This document shows positions 53,606 to 64,000 of a stretch of DNA of 64,000 nt, one piece after another. Numbering within the stretch: position 1 is the first letter of the stretch; the number at the start of each line of letters is the position of its first letter. Source of the stretch: Anseranas semipalmata (taxonomy: Eukaryota; Chordata; Aves; Anseriformes; Anseranatidae); the NCBI GenBank assembly GCA_013399115.1, contig VXAA01001494.1:278852-342851 (forward strand), given 5' to 3'. The notes beneath the pieces were generated by a model. That model made no database searches, was not told the origin of the DNA, and saw only the letters and a list, made by a program, of their open reading frames with translations. Both the position numbers and the translations under genes were made by a program.

Positions 53606-55619
53606 CTAACATGCCACACACAAGGCATGCAAGAACAAGGTTACCACAGACAAAGAAAATTATATTGTTATTGACTGGACACTGACATAATTTATTGACC
53701 CATACTACTTAATATTTATCTTCATAACTGATTCCAATTATAAAATATCTTGTTAGTCATATTCAGAGCCTAAAAAAATTACGTATTTAGAAATCAGAGG
53801 ATAAAATATTTGATCAGATCACCCCAAGTTATTGTTCTGAGTCATGTATAATAACTGCAGCTCATGTAACGCATTACCGATACAGCTCCACAAACAATTC
53901 TGCAATGCTAATCAATGCAGAATCAGTCAGTACGCTGGATAGTCTGTTTTGTCTTATAATTTAAAATATACTTTTATATTCCAAAAGCACTAGCATCTTA
54001 AAATGTTGACTTTCTTCACACTGCTTGAAATGTTCACAAGGGATTTTTAATATATGAAATTAAAATTCCATTGCACTCTTTTGTTTTCCTTAGTTGTGTT
54101 CTTTTAAGAAAAATAGGCAATAAATGCATCTGTGAGGTGCTCTCTCTTCTGTATATACCTTCAATCTAACATTTTAAAGATGCCAATTACATAACCACTA
54201 TGCTGTTAATTAGCAAGATTCACACCCTAACCTCTCAGAGTTTTTCTGCTTGGGAATTTTTTCCACAGTAGATTATTAATTGGTTCACATTTGTAACTGA
54301 TTACTGACACAATTTCAGAGAAATTTAAATACAGGAGTTCCTAAATACTTCAATGTTTTTCAAGACAGGAAAGTGAACTCCCAATATAACTGTTCCACAA
54401 AACAAAGCTCTGTAAAACACATGTGTTGCACCTTCCATAATGAAAAAAATGAGATTTTTTTTCTTTTATCAAAATTGTATTATATCCTCTAATGAAGGCA
54501 GTGACTGAAAAATATAAACATTGATATATATTTTCCAATGAATTGGCCTAAGAGTAACGTGTAAAAATAGGATTAATGGTACAAAGCATGTACTATATAA
54601 AAATAGCCTGTAGAAAAAAGCATTAAGCAATTACAACTCTAGCACTGAAGGCTCCAATATTATAGGGTAATATTTCCTTAATGTTAGACTTCATTAACCC
54701 TAAGATAATCTCTCATAAATTTTGCTGATTTTTAAGGAGAAAAAATAAATTATGTTTATTAAACTACTGAATATGTTTATGAAAACAAGACATAATCTAG
54801 TGCTATAAACTTCTTGTCTTTATCTGAATAATCAGGAAGCTCATAAATAAAATATCATATAACAAAGTGAGTGTTAAAATTCATTACCGTAATAGCTATG
54901 CTCATGATCTATTTCATTAACACTCCTCCTTTCTTTGAATAAATGGGTTCTTTGGTCTACCAGAGCAAGGCCATTTACAAGACAAAATACTAAGCTGCTT
55001 TTTCTCATTTTCCCTTATCTGTTCTATTCCCAACTTTCTAAATTAATTCTTCCTTTAAATCTTATTGTTCCTTCCAGTGTAACTCACAGCACATTAGAGA
55101 AACTTGAAAGAAATATAAGCAAAGAAATGGGTCTATGGAGTATAAGTTAATTAGGAATCTAAGTGACTGGTGATGAGACTTGATGGCATGTAGCTTAGGA
55201 ATGAATTTAAGAAGCTTAAGTTCATTTAAAAATAAAATATAAATATATCAGAAGTTCAAAAGAAGACATACCTCAAATTAAGTCATGCTAATGTTTCAGC
55301 CCCAACACCAGTTAAAGATAACAATATCTGACAACACAGTGATTTTATCTCAAAAGTTTCTTCTCACTAACATGTATCAAAAAAGCCAGTAGCTGTTAGT
55401 AAGGTGATATTATGGACACTTACAATTAAACACTAGCAACTGCAAAAGTCACCATATACAATCAAGTATGTAATTATGTTATTAAACTTACCACAGTACC
55501 CATTAATAACCCCTTTCAGAACATATTTTTCCATCCCCAAAACAACATGAGCATCTTTATATCCCTCAGCCTCAACTTTATTTTTTTTTTTTGTCCACTT
55601 TTGCCCATTTCACATATAG
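53606..55619. other. AT-rich stretch without a recognisable gene
   Basis: If the minus-strand gene is real, this is probably one of its introns. No exon, repeat or RNA gene is recognised. Confidence 0.5.
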
Positions 55620-55973
55620 GACGTGATCTGGAGAAATCCTCCACCAAAACTTTTGGGTTGCAAGGACAGAGCCTTGGGAAAGACGCAACAGAACAGCTGT
55701 GAACTATTTGGCTGGGAAATGTACACCTGCTCTAGCAGCAAGCTCATGGGGGGACTGGAACTAACTCGGGGCCGGGGGGCTACAGGCTTCGTATCGCCAC
55801 CTTCCTCCCACTGCATAACAGGGGCAGCAGGTCTTCTGACAGTTCATCCAGGGGAGTGTTTAATTTGTTCCAAGGCTTTAAAAGCTGCAAAACGTACAAC
55901 CCCACAGGCTCAAGAGGTCCTCTCTATGGCAGGGAAAATTAAGACAAGATCAGACTCTTTAAGGAGAACTTGA
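55620..55973 (+). other. GC-richer 116-codon open frame, nature unknown
   Basis: The segment is noticeably more GC-rich than its surroundings and is open in one plus frame from 55623 to 55973. The peptide is G/S/T-rich, with several cysteines and a basic end. An acceptor-like CATATAG precedes it, but no donor was found and the frame ends in TGA. It could be a terminal exon, a diverged repeat or chance. It lies 130 bases before the better-supported candidate exon at 56106. Confidence 0.2.
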
Positions 55974-56105
55974 AATATTTTAGATACAGTACATCTCTTT
56001 AGCTTTCTGTAGGACTAAGCAGCTTCATGGAAGGTAGATATGCACATAATTGGATATTGCTTTAAACACATTTTCTTATAAAATGCTTTCGTTTTTTGCT
56101 CACAG

Positions 56106-56261
56106 AAAAATCGCTGCGACTACTCCTGATGCAACCCCAAGAAGCTGCGAAGGGGTGCAGCCTCACACCTGGCACAGCACTGGCACTCAGGGCCACTACC
56201 CACGAGGAGAAGTAGCAGTATCTAGGAGGAAAAGTGCCAGCCGAGAAGTGCCATTAACCTG
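56106..56261 (+). other. Candidate phase-2 symmetric exon, unrecognised product
   Basis: A strong acceptor (tgctttcgttttttgctcacag) and a consensus donor (CCTG followed by GTAAGT) enclose 156 bases, a multiple of three. One frame is open throughout, beginning with one base and ending with two bases of split codons. The other two frames contain stops. The peptide is rich in T, S, R and P and contains RRKSAS, a basophilic-kinase-like site. GC content exceeds that of the flanks. No family is recognised. It lies on the strand opposite to the membrane-protein gene, so it would belong to another transcript. Confidence 0.3.
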
Positions 56262-56610
56262 GTAAGTGTTTAACTCGCGTTGCTCCTTGCCTTCCCAGAA
56301 CTTTGAAAAGTGGGTAGAGGATAGTACAGACTTTATACATGCGTTCTGGGCCCCTGTATTCATTCGTACAGCTTCTTCCTTACACTTTAAACAGACAAAT
56401 TTGCCACCAGAGGACACTGGTCTATTAAAGGAAACGATATACAATTAAATGCTAAGCATAACAGTACCTTTTATCAGGCCAACTGATACAACTGCAGAAA
56501 ATAAAAAATAGACAAGTTTTTCAGGCTCTCCTAAATCACTGTTTTTCAACCTGATCAACTAGATAAACCATACACTGCAACTTCTAATCATTGTCGTGTT
56601 AATATTTCAC

Positions 56611-56817
56611 CTCTGAGTCTATCAGCAATTATGGTTATGAAAATCTTAATACAGAGCAGCAGGTTGCCATAGCAAGTCTTAACACCCAACACATGGGCCC
56701 CTCTGCAGAATTCCTTGGTCATACTGTTTCCTGAACCGACTTCAGCAGTCCTGTCTGACTGGCAGATCTGCCCGCATATGAAATCAGTACACTTGGCAAG
56801 GTTTTGCATTCTTTTAT
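56611..56817 (-). other. Candidate phase-1 symmetric exon, cysteine-rich
   Basis: A very good acceptor (tggtgcctgttctccccag) and a moderate donor (CTCAGAG followed by GTGAAA) enclose 207 bases, open in one frame for 68 codons. It starts after two bases and ends with one base of split codons. The peptide has several cysteines (KCTDFICGQICQSD, then EFCRGAHVLGVKTCYG) followed by a hydrophobic stretch (LLLCIKIFITIIA). The strand matches the gene ending at 52418, but the phase does not join directly to the candidate exon at 53558, so another exon would be needed between them. No family is recognised. Confidence 0.3.
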
Positions 56818-59800
56818 CTGGGGAGAACAGGCACCAAAGCAGAGATTACAAATATGTAAACAGTTAAAGCATCAGCAATGGTTTAGATGATTAGTGACAT
56901 ATTTTAAGAATGTTCATTGTACAAAGAGTCAGAAAACAAAATACCCCTGGAAGCTTTAAGAGTCATGTTTCAATTCGTGTAAAAGTCACACTCAGTTCTG
57001 GGAATTCCTGAAATCCATGAATGAAATCAGAATACAGGGCAAGATGCCGCTCGAAATCATCAATGTCACTCCTTTTAGTTTTGCACAAAGATAAAGTATT
57101 AGATACAGTACATAAAGCATTAATAAATTATTAGAAGCTGTTAAAAAGTATTATAGATAAGCAGAATGTGCATTATTGATCATGTAATCTACCGGCCTGT
57201 ATAACCAGTTGGTATAATGGATTGTTATCCACTCAATGACTAATGCTATGACCTGCACGAGTACCCTGATGCAGAAGGTATCTCATTTTCTTCGGTTGCA
57301 CGCAAACCCAGTATGGACAGTGCTAGTCTGCATGCTTTGGAATGGGAGGAGGCTAATGACAGTACTGAGATATCACCGAGGACTGTGGCATTCAATCTTT
57401 ACTGAGAACCTTCCAGAAATAGCTCACCCTACACTTCCAGAACCGGTTGCAACACAAGGACCAATGACTTTAATATTGCATCTTTGTGGGTAACTTATAT
57501 TGCCATACAGCATAGGTGGCCTTGCATTCAAGTTGGTCAAAGTAGTTCTGGAGGAAAAGAAAATTAAAAGAGAGCTGAGTTGTCAGAATCAAATCAGAGC
57601 TGATGAATGATCTAATCTATAAGACTTTACTATATAGGAAGTCTATCTCAATGGACACACACAGGAAAAAGAAAAGAAAAAATATCAAAAGAGAAAGTTT
57701 GCATTAAAAATATGACTTTAAAAAGGTTGCGGATGGCCTATGACATGTAATAAGTCATCTGTCTCTCTTAATAAAGAGAAGCCAGTATTTACCTGTGAAC
57801 TAATAACACTAACTGTGACAAGCAAAAACAACAAAGCCCATAAAGAAAAATAAAAAAAGAAAAATAAAAAAATAAAAAAAATAAAAAAGCTGTTCCATGC
57901 AGTTAGGCTGAAAGAGAAGAGAACACATTCAATATTTTAGATAAAAGAGCATTTAGACTTGCAATCTGCTGTAACGCAGCCTCCATTAAGCACTGGGAAA
58001 TGAAACATATCAAGAACTCATCCTCATCCCTAACTTTTACAGTCAAATAGGAAAAAAATATTCCTTTTCAAAGCATGAATTTAAGTCATAGGAACTTGTT
58101 TAATGCCTTGGATTGATACCCATGGGTGTCATAATGAATGTGGCCTTTCAACCAAATGTACTGATGTTCCAATACTACATCATTTTGGCTACTATAACTT
58201 AAAGCATGTCTCGTGTCTTCTCAATATAAAGCACATTCCCAAATTGAGGTTTTCTGTAGTCCATTATCCATATCTGCTGTTCTTTTAAATATTTCAATCT
58301 TCATGCAGGTGATGCAGTCAAGTGTCATGGAACTAAGAATGAGCATACCATTAAACTGCTTTACTATATTATTTTTCCATGTAAATAACACATAGGTTTT
58401 ATCACTACTAGGACAATCCTTACAAAAATAAACTGTCAAACACACACCATATATCTAGGTAATGCTACTAAAACTACATGTGCAATGTCTTAAAGAACAC
58501 AAGATTTATTTTCTAATATTTTAGGATATTAGTCTCATTCAGACCTGAAAAATAAGAGTTTCAATTCACATGAAAATGTAATTAAGGTATTTAAAGATCT
58601 GTGTTTCATGTTTTCTTGGCTTTTGAAAAATAGAAACTACTACCCATCTTAGATATTACCACATCCTTTAAACACTGGGATTAGAGAGTTTTTTGCTTGA
58701 AAAACAAAGTATGACAAAACCAAAAAATGTTATATAAAAATGATGTTTCAGCTTTTAAATCAATGACTAACAGCAGAATCCACTGATACTTGTTTTAACT
58801 TGCAGTTAAAGAAAAAAAAATCACCAGTCATCTATAACTTGATTTTAGCTAATTTTACTTGACTAGTGTTTGAGCCTGTTCCTATTACTCATTTATTTGA
58901 CAAAGAAGTTTTTCAGCAAATTTTGATATGCTTTTGCCAATAAAATTCCCACTTTAAATGTTTAGGAATATTACAAAATACTCCGATTTTCTCAATCAGA
59001 AATGTCAGCTTTCAGCCTATAAGCATAAGATCGAAGCTTATCTGATAAAGCTATAAGCTGATATGCAAAGCAGATATTTAATCAAACCACTCTAGCTTTG
59101 CTCTAATTTTATATATCAAATCTTAAAAATCGTTACATCTGAAACAATAAGGAAATGGATATATTACGTGGTGAAAAATTCTGGTAAACATTACAGAATT
59201 TATTAGTTGATTTCCCACAGGGAAAATTTTTCTATGGTCACTACCTATTTGAAGAGGTGATTCCAAAACAAGGCACCATACAACAAATATATCTTTGCTA
59301 ACAATGCTAAAGGTTGTAATGCTTTGGCAAACAGAGGACTTTCCTTTAAGTGTTCAAAATTTACTCAAGTAATACCATAACTACACCTATTTCACAAAAA
59401 CAGGAAACTCGCTTTAATTAACTATAATTTTAATTTTAATAGTGATTTTAGCCTCTTAATCGAATTATTTTTTTCTGAAGTCATTTTACTGCTAATAAAT
59501 GAAAGACATGAAAAACTAAATTGCATAATAAAGCATGAAGGGCATACAGTTATGAGATATCATGCCCCTGAGAGAAGCAAGTACTGTTTTATGTTCAATG
59601 AGAATCTTAAGAGCATCATGCAAAAAAATAAGATAATGTTCTTCAAACAATTAACAACCACATTAAAAAAAAAAAAAAAGTTAATTTTTAAAACACTATT
59701 GCTTCCCAAGAAATGAGGCAAAGCTATAAACTTATCAGTAGCACAAGCAAGCACAACCATCTTTTCCTTAGTGATTTCTGAAATACTTAGAATAATTATT

Positions 59801-60789
59801 GGGAATATATCTTCCCTGTCATCTAGGCCCTTCAACAATTGACAATTATGTAAGTAGAAAACCACTTCACTTTGGCAGCTATTAATGCCCCCAGTGATTT
59901 TACTGTTGACATAGTTTAACAACTCACTAAACAATACCAAAATTATTTTTTACCTTTTAACAAGAAAAAAATCTTTTCTATAAATTTCACGGAAAAAATG
60001 TATCCCAACCATTTTTTAGTTGTGTTGAACTGGAAATGAAGCAGTTTCCTTATAAGCCTAAATTCCACCTCCTAGCACGAATGTATATTTCTTTTAGGTA
60101 CTTCGGTTCAATGAAGTGCAGCTAGTTTGAGCCGATAACAGAAAGCTTGCTTGCCATGTGCAGCAGGTTTCACTTGAACTCCAAAGCTGAAACCAGTAAC
60201 ACCAATGGAGATATTCACCCCTCACAACAGTCCCTCACAAGTGCGAGGACCTCCTGGGACCTCCTCTGAAGCAACATCAGGGTGCACATTCGCCGTGCAA
60301 CGGGATGAGCCAGGCAAGGACAAGGCACTACAAGGCTCACAGCAGTAACACAGAGCACCGACCTCTCATCTCAAAATGCTAGAGAAAACAACTAGAAACC
60401 TCATTATTCTCTACAGCCTATACACCTCAATAAACTCAGCCTGGTGTTTTAAAACAACTGCATTTTATCAAAGTATTCTCAAGGTTTTCCTTAGCATGGG
60501 TTACATCTCATTTCTGGGTCTGTCCTCCCCGTGGGAAGTTTTAATGGCTACTAAACATGAACTGCTTTGAGAAGAGCATTATTATTTCTATATAGCTATA
60601 TGTGAAATGGGAGACAGTGCACGAGAGTGAGTGTGTGAGAAAGCAAACACACAGGAGAAAAATGCAGACTTTTTTAAGCACTATGCAAATAGCCCCAGTT
60701 CCCCATGTATCAGCCAAACACTGTTTTGGCCTATCCAGATAAGCTTCAAGCTTAACAGGCAGACCACTTATTCCCCAAATCCCACACCA
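56818..60789. other. AT-rich stretch without a recognisable gene
   Basis: Short open frames only; one at 59690-59940 (minus) looks protein-like but has no usable donor. An A-rich simple repeat lies at 57842-57889 and an A15 run at 59665-59679. A GC-richer patch at 60180-60370 encodes nothing recognisable. Confidence 0.55.
57842..57889. repeat. A-rich (AAAATAA)n simple repeat
   Basis: A run of A stretches is separated by single T or G. On the minus strand it forms a long pyrimidine tract just before a CACAG. Confidence 0.85.
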
Positions 60790-61141
60790 CTGAAACTTTG
60801 GGATATTCAGTGAAACTGGTAGGAGGTCAGTTTAAAGTGAATAAAGTACTTCTTTACAAATTGACTAGTGAGCTTGAGGAGTTCTGTGCCACGGGAGGCC
60901 GTGAAGGCAGATGATAACCAGCAGACACAAACAGGAATGCTACAAATTCATGGACAATGGATCAATATATGCAGAGGGATGGATGCCTTAACATCCTTAA
61001 TACAAGGAAGCTGGACAACAGCAAGTGGCCAAATCTGCATGTTCTTCCTAAACAACAACTTATTGCAGCTGTCAGAGACAGAATGATAACCTAAATGGAC
61101 TTGGCCTCAGCCATAGGGTGATGCTTGTTAGGAACTAATAG
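60790..61141 (+). mobile_element. Ancient CR1 LINE 3' end
   Basis: The segment follows the order of an old CR1 3' region: GGAGGTCAGTTTAAAG and AAGTACTTCTTTACA, then GAGTTCTGTGCCACGGGAGG, CAAATTCATGGACAATGGAT, GAAGCTGGACAACAGCAAGT and finally CTGTCAGAGACAGAATGATA followed by CTAAATGGACTTGGCCTCAG. These match the remembered consensus words GTGGAATTCCTTGCCACAGG, CAAATTCATGGAGGATAGGT, CACTGTCGGAGACAGGATAC and CTAGATGGACCTTTGGTCTG. The orientation is plus. The copy is diverged, carries stops and lacks the rest of the element. This CR1 type is shared by birds, turtles and crocodilians. Confidence 0.85.
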
Positions 61142-61636
61142 TTCATACTTGCAAAGACCTGAAACATTTTCTTTTCAGTTCAGTATGGATTTATACTCAG
61201 GCATAAATAAATGCAAATATTACATGTGAAAACTTCCCCAAATTATTTGTGCTTAGACAAGGTATCCCACCTTCACAGCTGCTACTTAAATTGGTGCACT
61301 GCTCCAAAGAAAAGTAAAATATAACTACGGTAATAAACTAATAACAAAATAGAATTAGGGACAAAATTTTCCTTAGTCCATTTAGAAGCAAACTGTTATA
61401 ACAGAAGTGGTAGCAGATAGACACCAGCCAAAACCATCTATTTATCAGTTTATCACAACTATTGGTTTGAGACATCCCCTTTAAAAAGTATGCAGAAAAT
61501 GTAAAGTTTATCCCGCCCCTTCGATGAACAATGTCCATACGGTCCCATTCTGCTGAAGGAACACAAACCAACGGAAAGCCTTCCACTATTATTTCAAGGC
61601 ACTTTTGTGCCTGAGCAAACTCTGGCTTCTTTGCAG
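61142..61636. other. Stretch with opposing short open frames, no supported gene
   Basis: A 102-codon open frame on the minus strand (61338-61646) begins with a K/E/Q-rich segment and turns hydrophobic, but lacks a convincing donor. The plus strand is also open over part of the same interval. Neither resembles a known family. Confidence 0.35.
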
Positions 61637-61747
61637 TGATTAACACTGTGCAGTATGGCTATGGCCGGAGAAAACAAATAAAGCAAGTAGCAACCATTTT
61701 GGATCAAGAAGCAGCAGCAAACAACTCCCAGTTTGCCAGACCAACAG
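61637..61747 (+). other. Candidate phase-1 symmetric exon, unrecognised product
   Basis: The acceptor (ctggcttctttgcag) and the donor (CAACAG followed by GTAAAT) are both good, and the segment is 111 bases long. One frame is open, starting after two bases and ending with one base of split codons. It reads INTVQYGYGRRKQIKQ, then VATILDQEAAANNS, then QFARPT. The other frames stop within the first six bases. The composition is protein-like, with a basic cluster GRRKQIK, but no family is recognised. An open frame of 36 codons is not rare by chance. Confidence 0.3.
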
Positions 61748-63770
61748 GTAAATGTAGAAAGAAAAAATATATATGTGAAATAATAAGATTAAATGGTTCT
61801 TAGATTCTCGATCAACACCACCAGAGCCAATACTTCTGTGCTCACTTGTAGATGTGATACTGCAGCAGAGTGTGTTGAGCAGAATAAAAAAGCCAAGTTA
61901 TTCAGGCATCAGGACGCTTTCCTGTCATTCTAACCAGTCCCAATGAAAGTGTTTGCCTCACCTATTTTTATTTGTTTAAACATTTGAAATGGTTATAGTA
62001 ATCTCCACATTTTAGCCCAAGCACTCCTTTACACTGTTACAGTTCCCATATTTTACCCTGTGTATCTGTGTTTCTATGATAAATAAGCTGTTTTTTGTAT
62101 CTAGCTCTTTCTCTGCATGAATATATATGCACGGTACGTACATGTGCAGATGAGACTATTTAAAGAGTGCAGAAGCTTTCCTGATGGTCTGAATAGATTG
62201 AACAACAGCAAAAACATTACCGCAAGTAAGATTCTTCATTTTTATACACTACTGTGTATTTTTTATGATTCGTGTCTAAGATCCTGTTAAATATTTAAAC
62301 AACAATACAATACCAGTAAGTAAACTCTTTAAATCAGGCATTTTCTATACTGTATAGTGGGAACAGATGTGCTCTTATTAAGGCTATATTGTAACTCAAC
62401 AATAATTTGTCATATTTGACATATTGTTAAATTACGTGCACCTGCCAGAACTGTAGCGGCAATTACAAACAATACATATAGCACTTTTACTTTAAATATC
62501 TAAACAACTTATGTAGATGTGAATACGATGTACGGAAAAATTGTAATTTCCTAAATGTCATCACCAAACAACACCTAATGTCTCACAATTTCTTTTTATG
62601 TATATTTTATTATAGCGCCCAACTGTTTCAACACTCTAGTGGCTGGACTTTAATGTGGTTCAAGCAGCCCCAAGTAACATCACCAAATGTTTAACATCTG
62701 TGAAAGTTGGACCAACAAATGCTCATATTTTCAGGAGGTCATGCTGGCCAGCTTTCATTAACAATTACTTTAAACTTCAGTTTTCTTTATAGCTTTTTAA
62801 TCCAGGAAGGACATGTAAAGTTCACCTTAGTTAAACTGTTAAGTTTATTCCAAACTAATATAATATTAATCTTTAGACTATTTATAAACTTTAAAAAGTT
62901 TTTTAAAAGTTTCTTTTCCTTCTCCCAATAATCTTTTCTAATTCACCCACTATTTTAATATAGGGAAACAACACTTCTAATTAGGTCTTAGGAATTCAGC
63001 ATATTTCCAGAACAGTGCCAGAATTCCACCCCCCCCCCCCTTTTTTTTTTTTTAAACTTTCATTTCCTGCTTTTTTTTTTCCCCAACTACATTATTCACA
63101 CTGGATTTATGATTTATTTTTAACTTGCAAAACTCCTTAGTGGCCTGTATACTTTTTACTGATGATAATTCTATAATCATGAACCATTGTATCTCGAAAA
63201 ATCTATTCAGAGTTTTGAAATTTTCTACCACATTCATAACCATAGCATATTCTTAATGGCAAGGCTTGAATTTTGCTCTACACTTCTGAAGTGAAGAGCT
63301 CCACTGTGCAGTTGGACACCTCAATGGAAACATGTGGGCCAGAGCCCCCCGGGACTCCGGCTTGCAGGAACTCCAGGGAGCAGATTTCCGTGCTGGTTCA
63401 GCATCGTATGGTAGACAACTGCAGAACTCTTAAATAGGCATAACCCGCAGGAAAAAGGAAAGAAAGTAGTAATAGAGGAGACGAGATACATGATTTATTT
63501 GGAAGATCAAAATAAAATAATAATAATAATCTCAGCATTGAGCAAAGCAGTATTAACATTATCCCTGTGAAAAGCCCCAACTCTATCCCCTTCCCTCAAC
63601 ACATCAGCTCCACATAACTGATAGCTTCCCATTTCTCACTATAGCCTCTCTGTTTTGGAAGGAGATGCAGTAAAATACCTGCAGGAGATACACTCTTTAT
63701 GAATATTGTACTGTAAGTCTAGGTATTCCATTACATGCTGTTTTACTAGTATGAATGTCTCTTTCCCATA
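61748..63770. other. AT-rich stretch without a recognisable gene
   Basis: No supported exon or known repeat. It contains the C12T13 tract and a short AAT repeat near 63510-63530. Confidence 0.5.
63029..63053. repeat. C12 followed by T13
   Basis: A pure pyrimidine tract of 25 bases. It is prone to triplex formation and sequencing error, and is followed by further T-rich runs to about 63083. Confidence 0.9.
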
Positions 63771-64000
63771 GCTAGAAGCTGCAGAGATGCTGCTCAGAGC
63801 GCTGCAGCCCTACTCTGCGACCAAGTAATAGCTCTGCCCCGCTCCACTTGGAAGGGGATTCAGGGCAGGCTGCTCCCAAACCACCCGGTGATGCCAGGGA
63901 AAGCCAGCCTTAATCTCTAACAGGTACGAACCACAACACAGAGGCTACACTGAGACTCGGCTTTGCTACAGGACCCTGGAGCCTGCACATCCAGACGGGG
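63771..64000. other. GC-richer window edge
   Basis: GC content rises and CTGCAG/GCAG words are frequent up to the window end. This could be the approach to a promoter or exon beyond the window. No open frame with splice support was recognised inside it. Confidence 0.3.

Noticed and set aside
57793..57812. 20-base microexon on the minus strand between CACAG and GTAAAT.
   Set aside because: The pyrimidine tract is just the complement of the A-rich simple repeat, which would make any nearby AG look like an acceptor.
59690..59940. Minus-strand open frame with protein-like composition (VVFYLHNCQLLKGLDDRED).
   Set aside because: A possible acceptor exists but no donor was found, and the frame runs into a poly(T)-encoded phenylalanine run. 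No family recognised.
1..64000. tRNA, snRNA and canonical CRISPR or phage/plasmid features.
   Set aside because: Scanning by eye for tRNA B-box words, U6-like sequence and regular spaced repeats gave nothing beyond simple repeats. A covariance-model search would be needed to be certain.

Overview
The window looks like vertebrate nuclear DNA, most probably from a bird. It is AT-rich and has almost no long open frames, and interspersed repeats are sparse. Two decayed CR1 LINE 3' ends are recognisable (24891-24984, minus; 60790-61141, plus). A 5S rRNA-like SINE relic (47503-47599, minus) resembles AmnSINE-type elements of amniotes. Two short N-runs (1147-1163 and 50535-50564) next to homopolymers show that this is a draft assembly. 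Nothing prokaryotic is present: no operons, CRISPR arrays, rRNA operons or tRNAs were seen.

Most of the sequence is probably intergenic or intronic, holding microsatellites, homopolymers and AT-rich DNA without a recognisable gene. The best coding evidence is on the minus strand. A 3'-terminal exon at 52418-52641 encodes one transmembrane segment followed by an acidic, tyrosine-rich tail, and ends in a stop codon with poly(A) signals downstream (52141-52146, 52104-52109). Two possible upstream exons (53263-53373 and 53558-53605) join to it in a consistent phase. I do not recognise the protein family.

Several isolated segments have a good splice acceptor and donor around an open frame: 4389-4699 (+), 32406-32639 (+), 56106-56261 (+), 56611-56817 (-) and 61637-61747 (+). 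They are candidate exons only. Their phases do not link into one transcript, they lie on both strands, and no homology was recognised. A GC-rich island at 50770-51118 (minus) has an open frame ending at a near-perfect donor; it is either an exon or an unidentified repeat.

Layout: 1-4388 gene-poor; 4389-5420 GC-richer with an exon candidate; 5421-24890 gene-poor, including an unusual mosaic of adjacent tandem duplications at 17483-17669; 24891-24984 CR1; 24985-47500 gene-poor with one exon candidate; 47503-47599 5S-like SINE with splice-like edges; 50770-51118 GC-rich open frame; 52100-53605 minus-strand gene 3' end; 55620-56817 GC-richer with exon candidates on both strands; 60790-61141 CR1; 61637-61747 exon candidate; GC rises again after about 63770, towards the window edge.
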